NCBI RefSeq assembly: GCF_018398875.1
Contig: NZ_JAGWDK010000004.1
Coordinates: 124,001-188,000 of the forward strand
Reading direction: 5' to 3'
Length of the DNA: 64,000 bases
Origin: Bradyrhizobium sp. sGM-13
GTDB taxonomy: Bacteria > Pseudomonadota > Alphaproteobacteria > Rhizobiales > Xanthobacteraceae
The translations under genes were made by a program, and so were the position numbers. Each line of letters starts with the position of its first letter. Positions within the stretch are counted from its first letter, which is position 1. This document shows, one piece after another, positions 8,470 to 17,666 of this stretch. The notes under the pieces are model-generated. The model was not told the origin of the DNA. It saw only the letters and a list, made by a program, of their open reading frames with translations, and did not search any database.

Positions 8470-9552
8470 CTACCGCAATTTCCCTCTTGCCGCGACCGGC
8501 AGCGTGCCGTTGATCTCGTCGCCACGCACCATCACCACTTCGTCCATCATGTTGACGACGACGCAGACATGGTTGGGCACGATCCGGACGACGTCGCCGA
8601 CATTCGGCCGCGTGTTGCTGCGGGCCAGGTCGAGGAAGCCGTGCTCTTCGGCAAAGCGCGCGATCTTCGCTTCCGGGTGCTCCAGGATCAGTCCGTAGCC
8701 GTCGAGGCCGCCGCCGGGATCCGAGGTCAGCGTCTTCGAGCCGGCGTCGAGAATGCCGCGGTCCGGTCCGGCGCGGCTCACAACTGTGGAATAGATGTTC
8801 AGCGCGCAGTCGTCCCATTCGGCGACGCCGGCCGCGACCTGCATGCGGTCGTTGTAGATATAGGTGCCGGGCCGATGCTCGGTCGCGCCCTTCAGCTTGC
8901 CGAGATTTTTCAGATTGGGCGAGCCGCCGGTCGAAACCATCGTCGCATCGAGCCCGTGCGCGCGGACGCCCGCCAGCGCCTCGTCAAAAAACTTCTGTGC
9001 CTCAGCCCAGCCGGTTTCGGTCGGGTACAGCATGAAGCCCGCAAATTGCAGCCCCTTCGAGCCAGCGATCTCGCGCGCCAGCGCAATCGCTTCGGCCGGC
9101 GTTTCGACACCGGCGCGCTTGCGCCCCGTATCGCACTCGACCACGACCGACAGCGGTCGGCCCGAAGCAGCCGCCGCCTGCGGCAGGCCGGCGATCACGG
9201 TCGAATTGTCGGCGGCGACCGTCATGTTGGCCTTGGCCTGCAGCGCCGCCAGCCGGGCCATCTTCTCCTCGCCGATCAGATTGTAGCTGATCAGGATGTC
9301 GTCGATCCCGGCCTCCGCCATCACTTCGGCCTCGCCGAGCTTCTGGCAGGTGATGCCCTTGGCCCCCGCTGCGATCTGCATCTGTGCGAGCAGCGGGCTC
9401 TTGTGGGTCTTGATATGCGGCCGGTTGGCGACGCCGGCGGTATCGCAGGCGACCTGGATGCGGGCGATGTTGCGCTCGACGCGGTCCATGTCGATGACCG
9501 CGCAGGGCGTGCCGTATTCACGGGCGATTTTGGCGGCGAGGGGCGTTGTCAT
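8470..9552 (-). CDS. DSD1/D-threonine aldolase family PLP-dependent enzyme
   Basis: The ATG at 9552 gives 360 residues. It has the fold-type III (alanine racemase-like) N-terminal TIM-barrel signature: the PLP lysine in RPHIKTHK near residue 50, preceded by TPCAVIDMDRVERNIA. The C-terminal part carries the D-threonine aldolase / D-serine dehydratase-like domain with VNMMDEVVMVRGDEI. Likely activity is retro-aldol cleavage or dehydration of a D-3-hydroxy amino acid, with a metal ion. The longer open frame upstream crosses a repeat and was rejected as start. The gene is flanked on both sides by copies of one repeat. Confidence 0.85.
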   Translation of the reverse strand: MTTPLAAKIAREYGTPCAVIDMDRVERNIARIQVACDTAGVANRPHIKTHKSPLLAQMQIAAGAKGITCQKLGEAEVMAEAGIDDILISYNLIGEEKMARLAALQAKANMTVAADNSTVIAGLPQAAAASGRPLSVVVECDTGRKRAGVETPAEAIALAREIAGSKGLQFAGFMLYPTETGWAEAQKFFDEALAGVRAHGLDATMVSTGGSPNLKNLGKLKGATEHRPGTYIYNDRMQVAAGVAEWDDCALNIYSTVVSRAGPDRGILDAGSKTLTSDPGGGLDGYGLILEHPEAKIARFAEEHGFLDLARSNTRPNVGDVVRIVPNHVCVVVNMMDEVVMVRGDEINGTLPVAARGKLR

Positions 9553-9573
9553 GCTCTTCTCTCTGTTGGAGTC

Positions 9574-9676
9574 CGTAGGATGGGTAGTGAACCCGTAGGA
9601 TGGGTAGAGCGAAGCGAAACCCATCAAATCCCGTCGATCCATCATGATGGGTATCGCTGCGCTCCACCCATCCTAC
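9574..9676. repeat. Palindromic intergenic repeat, GTAGGATGGGTAGAGC type
   Basis: Two consecutive left ends (9574 and near 9594) and one right end (GCGCTCCACCCATCCTACG, ending 9676) are seen, so this copy has a partial duplication. It supplies the stop codon of the neighbouring Uup-like gene. Confidence 0.78.
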
Positions 9677-11487
9677 GCTTGCTCGATTTCTTCCCGCAAA
9701 ACTTCAAGCTCCAGCCACCGGTCTTCGGCTGCGGCCAGCTCTTCCTGCGCTTTTGCAATCGCCGATGACGCCGCGTCGAATTTCTTGCGATCCTTGGCGT
9801 AGAGGTCGGGATCGTCAAGCAGCTTCTGCTGTTTTGCGATCTCGGCCTGCAATTTCGCGATCGTTTTCGGCAGCGTCTCCAGCGCGTGCTTCTCGTTGAA
9901 GTTCAGCCGGCGTTTTGAGGCGGCGGAAGGGGCGGTAGCTCTGGTCTCCTTCTTTTCCTCAATCGGCGCCGGTCCATTGACAGATTCCCGCGACAAATCC
10001 TCGCCGCGCTGGGCCAGCATGTCGGTGTAGCCGCCGGCATACTCGATCCAGCGGCCATTGCCTTCCGGCACGATCACGGACGTCACCACGCGATCGAGGA
10101 AGTCGCGGTCGTGGCTGATCAGCATCACCGTGCCCTCGTAATCGCCGAGCATCTCCTCGAGCACGTCGAGCGTTTCGAGATCGAGGTCGTTGGTCGGCTC
10201 GTCCAGTACCAAGAGGTTCGACGGCTTTGCCAGCGCTCGTGCCAGCATCAGCCGGCCGCGCTCGCCGCCGGAAAGCACCTCCAGCGGCGTGCGCATCTGT
10301 TCTTGCGCGAAGAGAAAGTCCTTCATGTAGCTGACCACGTGTTTCGGCTTGCCGCCGACCATGACATGGTCGCCGCGACCGCCGGTCAGCGCTTCCGCCA
10401 GCGTCGATTTCGGATCGAGGCTTTCGCGGTGCTGGTCCAGCGTCGCCATTTCGATATTGGCGCCGAGCCGGATCGTGCCGCTATCGGGCGGATCGTTGCC
10501 GATCAAAAGATGAACCAGCGTGGTCTTGCCGGCGCCATTCGGGCCGACGATGCCGATGCGGTCACCGCGCTGGACCCGAATTGAGAAGCTATCGACGATC
10601 TTGCGCTCGCCATAGGCCTTGGCGATGTTCTTCGCCTCGATGACCAGCCGGCCAGACTTTTCGGCTTCGGCGGCCGCGAGGTTGGCATTGCCGGCAGCGC
10701 CGCGATAATTGCGCCGCTGGTCGCGCAGCGCATGCAGATTGCCGAGCCGCTTGACGTTGCGCTTGCGGCGGCCCGAGACGCCATAGCGCAGCCAGTGTTC
10801 TTCGTTGACGATCTTGCGGTCGAGCTTGTGCTGCTCGCGCTCTTCTTCCGCCAGCACCTCGTCGCGCCAGGCTTCGAATGCGGAGAAGCCGCGGTCGATC
10901 TGCCGGATCTGGCCGCGGTCGAGCCAGGCGGTCGAGCGCGACAGGTTGGAAAGGAACCGGCGATCGTGGCTGATCATGACGAGTGCGCAGCGGCGGCTTT
11001 CCAGTTCAGCTTCCAGCCATTCAATGGTCGGAAGGTCGAGATGGTTGGTCGGCTCGTCCAGCAGCAGGATATCCGGCGAGGGCGCCAGCACGCGCGCCAG
11101 CGCGGCGCGGCGGGCCTCGCCGCCTGAGATATGCGCAGGGTCTTCGTCGCCGGAGAGCCCGAGCTGTTCGACCAGATAGCGTGCCTGGTAGTGATCGTCG
11201 CCGGGGCCGAGGCCTGCCTCGACATAGGCCAGCGTGGTCTTGTGGTCGCCGAAATCAGGCTCCTGCGGCAGGTAGCGGATGGTGGCGCCGGGCTGCACGA
11301 AGCGGCTGCCGCTGTCGGGCTCGACCAGGCCGGCCGCGATCTTGAGCAATGTCGATTTGCCGGAGCCGTTGCGCCCGATCAGGCAGACGCGCTCGCCCGA
11401 CGACACCGACAATTCCACGCCTGATAGCAGCGGCGTGCCGCCAAACGTCAGCCTTATATCTTTCAACTGGATCAGCGGCGGCGCCAT
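9673..11487 (-). CDS. ABC-F family ATPase, Uup-like
   Basis: This 604-residue protein carries two ABC ATPase domains and no membrane segments. The first has Walker A GRNGSGKST near residue 38, signature ISGGEARRAALA and LLLDEPTNHLD; the second has GPNGAGKTT, LSGGERGRLMLA and LVLDEPTNDLD. The C-terminal 80 residues are a charged coiled coil (ETLPKTIAKLQAEIAKQQKL) as in Uup. ABC-F proteins act on ribosomes or nucleic acid rather than in transport. It is followed, three bases upstream on the same strand, by the UPF0178 gene, so both are probably co-transcribed. The stop lies within a repeat. Confidence 0.92.
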   Translation of the reverse strand: MAPPLIQLKDIRLTFGGTPLLSGVELSVSSGERVCLIGRNGSGKSTLLKIAAGLVEPDSGSRFVQPGATIRYLPQEPDFGDHKTTLAYVEAGLGPGDDHYQARYLVEQLGLSGDEDPAHISGGEARRAALARVLAPSPDILLLDEPTNHLDLPTIEWLEAELESRRCALVMISHDRRFLSNLSRSTAWLDRGQIRQIDRGFSAFEAWRDEVLAEEEREQHKLDRKIVNEEHWLRYGVSGRRKRNVKRLGNLHALRDQRRNYRGAAGNANLAAAEAEKSGRLVIEAKNIAKAYGERKIVDSFSIRVQRGDRIGIVGPNGAGKTTLVHLLIGNDPPDSGTIRLGANIEMATLDQHRESLDPKSTLAEALTGGRGDHVMVGGKPKHVVSYMKDFLFAQEQMRTPLEVLSGGERGRLMLARALAKPSNLLVLDEPTNDLDLETLDVLEEMLGDYEGTVMLISHDRDFLDRVVTSVIVPEGNGRWIEYAGGYTDMLAQRGEDLSRESVNGPAPIEEKKETRATAPSAASKRRLNFNEKHALETLPKTIAKLQAEIAKQQKLLDDPDLYAKDRKKFDAASSAIAKAQEELAAAEDRWLELEVLREEIEQA

Positions 11488-11490
11488 CGT

Positions 11491-11985
11491 TCAACCCTGG
11501 TTCGGCGCAGGCTGCTGCGCCCGCTGGCGCTGGATGCGGCGGATGGTCTGGTCGAGCGCTGACAGAAACGTCGAGCGGTCGCGCGGTGCATAGGACTTTG
11601 GACCGCCGGTCACTTCGCCGGATGAGCGCAGGTCGGTCATCAGATTGCGCACCGCAAGCGTCATCCCGATCGATGCTTCCGTAAACGGCTTGCCGTTCGG
11701 CGCGATCACCTCGGCGCCGGCCTTCACGCAGCGGCTGGCGAGCGGGATATCCGACGTGATGACGATGTCGCCGCGGCCGGCGCGCTCCGCAATCCAGTCG
11801 TCGGCGGCGTCCATGCCGGAACCGGCGGCGATGCGCTCGATCAGCGGATCCTGCGGCACGCGGATGAAATTTCCCGCAACGACGCTGACCGGCAGGCCGT
11901 GGCGGATCGCGACGCGATAGATCTCGTCCTTCACCGGGCAAGCGTCGGCATCGACATAGATGCGGGTTGGGTTCACGTCAGGCAT
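11491..11985 (-). CDS. UPF0178 (YaiI/YqxD, DUF188) family protein
   Basis: This 164-residue protein starts with the family signature [19 protein letters not shown] and continues with [11 protein letters not shown] and [11 protein letters not shown], also typical of the family. The fold is PIN-like with conserved acidic residues, so a nuclease role has been suggested for the family, but no function is established. It lies directly upstream of the Uup-like gene, with a three-base gap. Confidence 0.93.
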   Translation of the reverse strand: MPDVNPTRIYVDADACPVKDEIYRVAIRHGLPVSVVAGNFIRVPQDPLIERIAAGSGMDAADDWIAERAGRGDIVITSDIPLASRCVKAGAEVIAPNGKPFTEASIGMTLAVRNLMTDLRSSGEVTGGPKSYAPRDRSTFLSALDQTIRRIQRQRAQQPAPNQG

Positions 11986-12136
11986 ATCCGTTCGACAGCG
12001 GTTCTTTTGTCCGCGCGTGGTAACCTATTCGATGCGGGAATGCGAGGAAAACAGGGGCGGGGAACACGCTTGCCTCGGCACATTCTTTGCGTACCATAAC
12101 CGGCGGAAAAACAACCAAAAACAACAGGAAACCGGC

Positions 12137-12931
12137 ATGCCCATCGAGTCGTATCGCGTCCAGGCCTACAACACCGCCAAACAATCCGAAAACAAGATGC
12201 ATGACGACACTGTTGCAAAGCGGTTCGGGTTCTCGGGTGGGCTGGTCCCCGGCGTCGACGTGATGGCCTACATGATGCATCAGCCGGTGACGAAATGGGG
12301 CCGCGCATTTCTGGAACGCGGATTGATCGAGGCGCGCTTCGTCAAGCCGGTCTATGACGGCGAACTCGCGGAGCTCACGGCGGAAGAAAGCAACGGCACG
12401 CTGTCGATCGAGGTACAGAGCCGCGGCCAGCTTTGTGCTACCGGCACCGCGTCATTGCCGGTCTCCGCACCGGCTGTTTCGATCGCAGACTACAGGGGAG
12501 TCGCGGCGGTGGCGGAACGCAAGCCGGTCAACGCGTCTTCCTATGAAGTCGGCAAATGGCTCGGCACCATCCCGCGCGACTGGGCGGACGAAGCGGCCGC
12601 GGGATATCTCGCCGACATCAGGGAAACCGATCCGATCTACGCCAGGAAAGGTCTCGGTCATCCCGGCCTGCTGCAGCGGGTGATGAACCGGGTGCTGGTC
12701 GACAATGCCATCCTGGGCCCGTGGATTCATGTCGGCAGCCGCATGCAGCTTTTGTCGGCCGCGAGAGCCGGCGATGTCATCACCGCGCGTGCGAAGGTGG
12801 TCGGCAATTACGACAAGAAGGGGCACCGTTTCGTCGAGCTCGACGCGCTGGTCGTCGGCAACGGCAACACGCCGTTGGCGCATTGCCACCACATCGCGAT
12901 CTACCAGCCGCGCGAGCAGGCGGCAGCGTAG
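12137..12931 (+). CDS. Hotdog-fold (MaoC-like) protein, function unknown
   Basis: The ATG at 12137 is preceded by AGGAAACC and gives 264 residues. The N-terminal segment FGFSGGLVPGVDVMAYMM resembles the central helix region of acyl dehydratases, and the C-terminal half (HPGLLQRVMNRVL, HVGSRMQLLSAARAGDVITA) resembles a second hotdog unit with a final beta strand. A double-hotdog thioesterase or hydratase is therefore likely. The catalytic Asp/His pair of MaoC is not clearly present, so activity is uncertain. It stands alone between two divergently related genes and an inverted repeat. Confidence 0.7.
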   Translation: MPIESYRVQAYNTAKQSENKMHDDTVAKRFGFSGGLVPGVDVMAYMMHQPVTKWGRAFLERGLIEARFVKPVYDGELAELTAEESNGTLSIEVQSRGQLCATGTASLPVSAPAVSIADYRGVAAVAERKPVNASSYEVGKWLGTIPRDWADEAAAGYLADIRETDPIYARKGLGHPGLLQRVMNRVLVDNAILGPWIHVGSRMQLLSAARAGDVITARAKVVGNYDKKGHRFVELDALVVGNGNTPLAHCHHIAIYQPREQAAA

Positions 12932-12960
12932 TGGGTAGGGGCGCGCGCCGCGATCTCATC

Positions 12961-13064
12961 CGTCATTCCCCGCGCAGGCGGGGAATCCAGTACGCCGCGG
13001 CCTCACGGTTCGATCGCTAACGTCTCTGGAATACTGGATCGCCCGCCTTCGCGGGCGATGACAG
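12961..13064. repeat. Intergenic repeat, GTCATTCCCCGC type
   Basis: CGTCATTCCCCGCGCAGGCG at the left and GCCCGCCTTCGCGGGCGATG at the right form separate small hairpins, with GGAATCCAGTA and TACTGGATC as inner inverted arms. This is the same class as 25156-25258 and 31910-32002. Confidence 0.7.
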
Positions 13065-13091
13065 TTGTAGATGTGATGGGCTGTGCGGGCT

Positions 13092-15467
13092 CTACGCCGC
13101 CGCCTTCGACTTCGCATCCTGAATCGCCCGCCACACCCGTTCCGGCGTCAGCGGCATGTCGATATGGGTGATGCCGTAATCCGACAGCGCGTCGACCACC
13201 GCGTTGACGACGCAGACGAGGCTGCCGGCGCAGCCGGCTTCGCCGCAGCCCTTGGTGCCCAGCGGATTGGATTTTGCCGGCGAGGGGTGGTCGCCGATCT
13301 CCATCGGCGGAATATCCTCGGCCCGCGGCAGCGCGTAATCCATGAACGAGCCGGTGATCGGCTGGCCGCTGGCATCGTAGCTGACCTGCTCCATCAGCGC
13401 CTGCCCGATGCCCTGCGCGACGCCGCCATGCAACTGGCCGGCGACGATCATTGGATTGACCACGGTGCCGAAATCGTTGACCGCAAAGTAGCGCACGATT
13501 TGCACCACGCCCGTCTCGGGATCGATTTCCACTTCTGCGACGTGGCAGCCATTGGGAAAGGTGGACGGCGTGTCCTTGGTGGCATGGTCGACGTCGAGCG
13601 ACAGCGGCACGCCTTCGGGCATCTTGCCCTCGCGCAGGCGCTTCGCCAAATCCATGATGCCGATCGAGCGATCGGTGCCGGCGATGGTGAAGCGGCCATT
13701 GGAAAATTCGATATCGCCTTCGGATGCCTCCATCAGATGCGCGGCCGCCTGCTTGCCCTTTGCGATCACGAGCGCGGAGGCTTCCACGATCGCCTGGCCG
13801 GTCGCCGTGATCGAGCGCGAGCCGCCGGTGCCGTTTCCGAAGCGGACGAGATCGCTGTCGTTCTGCTCGATGGTGATCTTCTCGAAGGGAACGCCGAGCT
13901 GCGCCGACAGCACCTGGGCGAACGGCGTGGCGTGGCCCTGGCCATAATCGAGCGTGCCTGTGGTCAGCTTCACCGACCCGTCCGGCTCGAAGGTGATCTT
14001 GCCGAGTTCGCCGCTCGGCGGCGCGGTGACTTCGAGATACGACCCAACGGCGATGCCGCGCAGCTTGCCGTTCTTCCGGCTCTCCTTCTTGCGCTTGGCA
14101 AAATTGGCATGGTCGGAAATCTCCAGCGCCTTGTTGAAGACGCCTGCAAAGTCGCCACTGTCATAGGTGACGCCAGAAGCCGCCGCGAACGGTAGTTGCG
14201 ACGGCTTGATGAAGTTGCGCTTGCGCAGCGTCAGCCGGTTGATGCCCATCTCGTCGGCGGCGCGGTCGATCAGCCGCTCCATGTAGTAGTTCGCCTCGGG
14301 CCGGCCGGCGCCGCGATAGGCGCCCATCAAGGTGGTGTTGGTCAAAACCGTCTTGATATCGACGCCAAGCAGCGGCGTGCGGTAGACGCTGGCGAGGTTC
14401 TTGCCCGTGTTGAGCGACAGCGGCCCCGGCGCGACGCCGGTGATATAGGCGCCGAGATTGCCGTAACCGGAAAGCCGCACCGCGAGAAACTTGCCGTCGG
14501 CATCGAGCGCCAGTTCGGCGTGGATGAGTTGCGCGCGGCCGTGGCTGTCGGAGAGGAAGCTGGTCGAGCGTTCGTCGGTCCATTTTACCGGACGGCCCAG
14601 CGCCTTCGCCGCATGCAGGATGCAGGTATATTCGGGATAGCTCACATTCTTCATGCCGAAGGAGCCGCCGACATTGGCGGTCAGGATCCGCACCTTGTCG
14701 TTCGGCACATTGAGGATTCTGGCCAGCATCACCTTGTTGCCGGAAACGCCTTGCGTCGGCACCTGCAGCGTGAAGCGTTCGGCGGCCTTGTCGTAGGCCG
14801 CCAGCGCGACGCGCGGCTCCATCGACACCACGGCGACGCGGGTGTTGACGATGTCGAGCCTGGTTACATGGGCGGCGGCAGCGAACGCGGCGTCGATCTT
14901 GGCGGCATCGCCATAGTGATAATCGAGCGCGACGTTGTTCGGGATGTGGTCGTAAAGCTGCGGCGCGCCGGGCTTTGCGGCTTCCGCCGCATCGGTCACG
15001 GCGGGCAGCGGCTCGATGTCGAGCTCTATCGCCTCCGCCGCATCGCGTGCCTGTGCCAGCGTTTCCGCGACCACGAACGCCACGGGGTCGCCGACGAAGC
15101 GAACCTTGTCGGTTGCCAGCGCCGGACGGTTGGTCTGCAACAGCGGCGAGCCATCCCGGCTCTTCAGCGGCAGGCCGCAGGTGAAGGGGCCGTAGCCGGC
15201 GGCCTCGAGGTCCTTGCCGGTCCAGACGCCGAGCACCCCCGGCATCGCCTTGGCGGCGGCGGTGCCGATTCCCCTGATGATTCCGTGGGCATGGCTGGAG
15301 CGCACCATCCAGCAATAGGCCTGGCCGGGCAGGGTGAAATCATCGGTGTATTTGCCCCTGCCGCGCACCAGCGTGTCGTCTTCCTTGCGACGCACCGGCT
15401 GCCCCACACCGTATTTTTGCAGTGCGATAGCGTTGTCCAGGGAGGGGGCGGACGTGTGATCTTGCAT
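13092..15467 (-). CDS. Xanthine dehydrogenase family molybdopterin-binding subunit, form II CoxL-like
   Basis: The ATG at 15467, with AGG nine bases upstream, gives 791 residues; an in-frame GTG at 15476 is an alternative. The protein has the a/b hammerhead domain at the N-terminus (GRGKYTDDFTLPGQAY) and molybdopterin cytosine dinucleotide-binding domains. The active-site loop reads AYRGAGR near residue 384, which marks the form II group rather than true CO dehydrogenase (AYRCSFR). The catalytic Glu is in GTKGCGEAGCAGS near the C-terminus. No genes for the usual FAD (CoxM) and 2Fe-2S (CoxS) partners are adjacent. The substrate is unknown; an aldehyde or N-heterocycle is possible. Confidence 0.88.
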   Translation of the reverse strand: MQDHTSAPSLDNAIALQKYGVGQPVRRKEDDTLVRGRGKYTDDFTLPGQAYCWMVRSSHAHGIIRGIGTAAAKAMPGVLGVWTGKDLEAAGYGPFTCGLPLKSRDGSPLLQTNRPALATDKVRFVGDPVAFVVAETLAQARDAAEAIELDIEPLPAVTDAAEAAKPGAPQLYDHIPNNVALDYHYGDAAKIDAAFAAAAHVTRLDIVNTRVAVVSMEPRVALAAYDKAAERFTLQVPTQGVSGNKVMLARILNVPNDKVRILTANVGGSFGMKNVSYPEYTCILHAAKALGRPVKWTDERSTSFLSDSHGRAQLIHAELALDADGKFLAVRLSGYGNLGAYITGVAPGPLSLNTGKNLASVYRTPLLGVDIKTVLTNTTLMGAYRGAGRPEANYYMERLIDRAADEMGINRLTLRKRNFIKPSQLPFAAASGVTYDSGDFAGVFNKALEISDHANFAKRKKESRKNGKLRGIAVGSYLEVTAPPSGELGKITFEPDGSVKLTTGTLDYGQGHATPFAQVLSAQLGVPFEKITIEQNDSDLVRFGNGTGGSRSITATGQAIVEASALVIAKGKQAAAHLMEASEGDIEFSNGRFTIAGTDRSIGIMDLAKRLREGKMPEGVPLSLDVDHATKDTPSTFPNGCHVAEVEIDPETGVVQIVRYFAVNDFGTVVNPMIVAGQLHGGVAQGIGQALMEQVSYDASGQPITGSFMDYALPRAEDIPPMEIGDHPSPAKSNPLGTKGCGEAGCAGSLVCVVNAVVDALSDYGITHIDMPLTPERVWRAIQDAKSKAAA

Positions 15468-15687
15468 CGAAAACACCTGAAATGCTTGGGATTCTCTTGG
15501 ATTTTTTGCTGGATTCTTGGTTCCGCAGGTTCCCGCTCAGATAACGTACCGTGTAATCCCGGACAACGCCTGATTGGGCATAGTCCTATGTGATGGGTTG
15601 TTGCGTAGCCCCTTGGCGCTGCTAAAGTTTCCGTGAACGATGATTTTCTTCGGCGGCCCGGACGCGGCCTGCGGAAAGACAGTTTTG

Positions 15688-16731
15688 ATGAACCACGATA
15701 CGCGGCTGCGCGAAGCCCTTGAGGCCTGCGCCAGCCCGTCAGGGTCGGTTGCGGCGGCCGAGGCAAACGGTGTCTATGCCGCGCTCGACCTTGGCACCAA
15801 CAATTGCCGGCTCTTGATCGCCCACCCGGCCGGCGACGGTTTTCGCGTGGTGGATTCGTTTTCACGGATCATCCGGCTTGGCGAGGGCATTTCCGCCACC
15901 GGTTCCATCAGCGAGGCGGCGATCGAGCGCGCCATCGCGGCGCTCAGCATCTGCAGCGACAAGATCCGCTACCGTAAGGCCAAGCGCCTGCGGCTGATCG
16001 CAACCGAAGCCTGCCGAGCCGCCGCCAATGCCGACAGCTTTCGTGCCCGCGTCGCGAGCGAGACCGGCATCCGGCTCGAGGTGATCGATCGCGAGACCGA
16101 AGCAACCCTGGCCGTGATCGGCTGCTCGCCGCTGCTCGACGCCAAAGGGCGGGGCGCGATCCTGTTCGACATTGGCGGCGGGTCGACCGAGCTGGTGCGG
16201 ATCGAGCGCGATCCGGAAGAGCAGAAAGCGGTGCCGCGCATCAAGGCGTGGATGTCGGTCCCGCTCGGCGTCGTCACGCTGGCCGAGCATTTCGGCGGAC
16301 GTGACGTCACGGCGGAATCCTATGCGCGGATGGTGCGCGAAGTCGCGGACTATGTGGCGCCGTTTGCGGCCGAGCACGGCAACGATCTGCGCGACATGCA
16401 TATGCTGGGCACCTCCGGCACCGTGACGACGCTTGCCGGCATCCATCTCAACCTGCCGCGCTACGACCGCCGGCGCATCGATGGCATCTGGATGAACGGT
16501 CCCGACGTCACGGCGGTGATCCAGCGGCTGCTCGGTATGAGTTATCAGGAGCGGGCCAATAATAACTGCATCAGCGTCGAGCGCGCCGATCTGGTGCTGG
16601 CCGGCTGCGCCATTCTCGACGCGATCCGCGATGCCTTCCCTTTGCCTCGGCTCCGCGTCGCCGACCGCGGCCTGCGCGAGGGCATGCTGGTGGAGATGAT
16701 GCGTGAGGACGGCGCGCTGCGGCCGTGCTGA
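15688..16731 (+). CDS. Ppx/GppA phosphatase family protein (exopolyphosphatase / pppGpp hydrolase)
   Basis: The ATG at 15688 gives 347 residues; an upstream in-frame ATG at 15640 has no ribosome site. The actin-like ATPase fold motifs are present: ALDLGTNNCRLLIA (phosphate 1), IDRETEATLAV, LFDIGGGSTEL (phosphate 2) and MLGTSGTVTTLAG. It probably hydrolyses polyphosphate or pppGpp. In several alphaproteobacteria this gene neighbours rlmE, which here lies 2 kb downstream behind a phasin and a hydrolase. A 13-bp perfect hairpin follows the gene. Confidence 0.92.
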   Translation: MNHDTRLREALEACASPSGSVAAAEANGVYAALDLGTNNCRLLIAHPAGDGFRVVDSFSRIIRLGEGISATGSISEAAIERAIAALSICSDKIRYRKAKRLRLIATEACRAAANADSFRARVASETGIRLEVIDRETEATLAVIGCSPLLDAKGRGAILFDIGGGSTELVRIERDPEEQKAVPRIKAWMSVPLGVVTLAEHFGGRDVTAESYARMVREVADYVAPFAAEHGNDLRDMHMLGTSGTVTTLAGIHLNLPRYDRRRIDGIWMNGPDVTAVIQRLLGMSYQERANNNCISVERADLVLAGCAILDAIRDAFPLPRLRVADRGLREGMLVEMMREDGALRPC

Positions 16732-16761
16732 TGTGTGGGTCCCGGGCTATGCCCGCAAACT

Positions 16762-16792
16762 GGAAGAGCGGCTGAAAGCCAGCCGCTCTTCC
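16762..16792. terminator. Perfect 13-bp hairpin between convergent genes
   Basis: GGAAGAGCGGCTG (16762-16774) and CAGCCGCTCTTCC (16780-16792) are exact inverse arms around a 5-base loop. It lies between the convergent Ppx/GppA and phasin genes, and a short T-rich stretch is seen in neither direction beyond CTTCCTC. A bidirectional terminator is the simplest reading. Confidence 0.7.
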
Positions 16793-16817
16793 TCAAAGCT
16801 GAGCAATAGGGCCCGCA

Positions 16818-17447
16818 CTAGGCGGCGCGCCGTACCTCTTCCATATTCTGCTTAATCTGCTTTCCGGCATCGTCGGCCAATTTGAGCGACATATCGGCGA
16901 TCCGCCGGCTGCTTTCCAAAACAGAACCCACGGTCTCACGGACCAGGTCTGTCTGAACGGCTGCAACCTCCTGAGGAGTTCGGCAGGCCCACAATTCATT
17001 CATGCGGTCTATGTTCGTCTCGACTTGATGCCGAACTAACTGCAGGTATTCCTGCGAAATGCCGCCCATCACTTTGGCAGCCGTTGTGCCGGTATATAGG
17101 ATGGTTTGCGCGTTGCGGGCCGATCGTTCGGTTGCCTGTTGCACTCCCTCTCCTGACAGGCCGAGCGAACGACCAAGTTGCTCCGTGGACCGCCCCATAA
17201 CGGTCGTCGCCATATCCAGGCCGAAGCGCCAGGTGTTCTGTAACGTCTCGGCGTTTTGCTGGAATAGGGTAGCACTTGCCCGGGCCACTTGCTCGCCGGC
17301 TTCGGCCGCCACTTGTCCGGCGCGCGTCGTCTGTTCGGCTGCAGCTTGTCCCAGCCGGCTGGCCTGTTCAGCAGTCCTCTCGCCGGCGCGGCGTGCTGCG
17401 TCTTCCATGCCTTGGGTAGACTTTTCCTCTTGGCGTGGGTTTGCCAT
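16818..17447 (-). CDS. Phasin family protein
   Basis: The ATG at 17447, preceded by GGAG eight bases upstream, gives 209 residues. The N-terminal 60 residues are Ala/Glu/Gln-rich (EQASRLGQAAAEQTTRAGQV) and likely coiled; the C-terminal 130 form the phasin domain with amphipathic helices (GGISQEYLQLVRHQVETNID). Phasins coat polyhydroxyalkanoate granules. The gene is convergent with Ppx/GppA and divergent from an alpha/beta hydrolase. A second phasin lies at 20820. Confidence 0.85.
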   Translation of the reverse strand: MANPRQEEKSTQGMEDAARRAGERTAEQASRLGQAAAEQTTRAGQVAAEAGEQVARASATLFQQNAETLQNTWRFGLDMATTVMGRSTEQLGRSLGLSGEGVQQATERSARNAQTILYTGTTAAKVMGGISQEYLQLVRHQVETNIDRMNELWACRTPQEVAAVQTDLVRETVGSVLESSRRIADMSLKLADDAGKQIKQNMEEVRRAA

Positions 17448-17666
17448 CTTAGTTTCTCCGCTGATTGCAGGTTGATGACTCCCCCAGCTCCGACCCGAGC
17501 AACGCAATCGCTGTGGGACTGTTCCAAGTCTTCGAATCTTTTCCGCGCTTCTCGTTTAGTTCGCAACGACTGCTTAGGAACGTCGGCAACATGTCGCGGT
17601 TATGCCGCAGACTGGCTCTTCACCCGCCGCAATTCGGCTGGCTACGCACATCACGAGGCTCAGCGA

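Noticed and set aside
14196..15593. 465-codon plus-strand frame opposite the CoxL-like gene
   Set aside because: Antisense shadow; composition and lack of motifs argue against coding.
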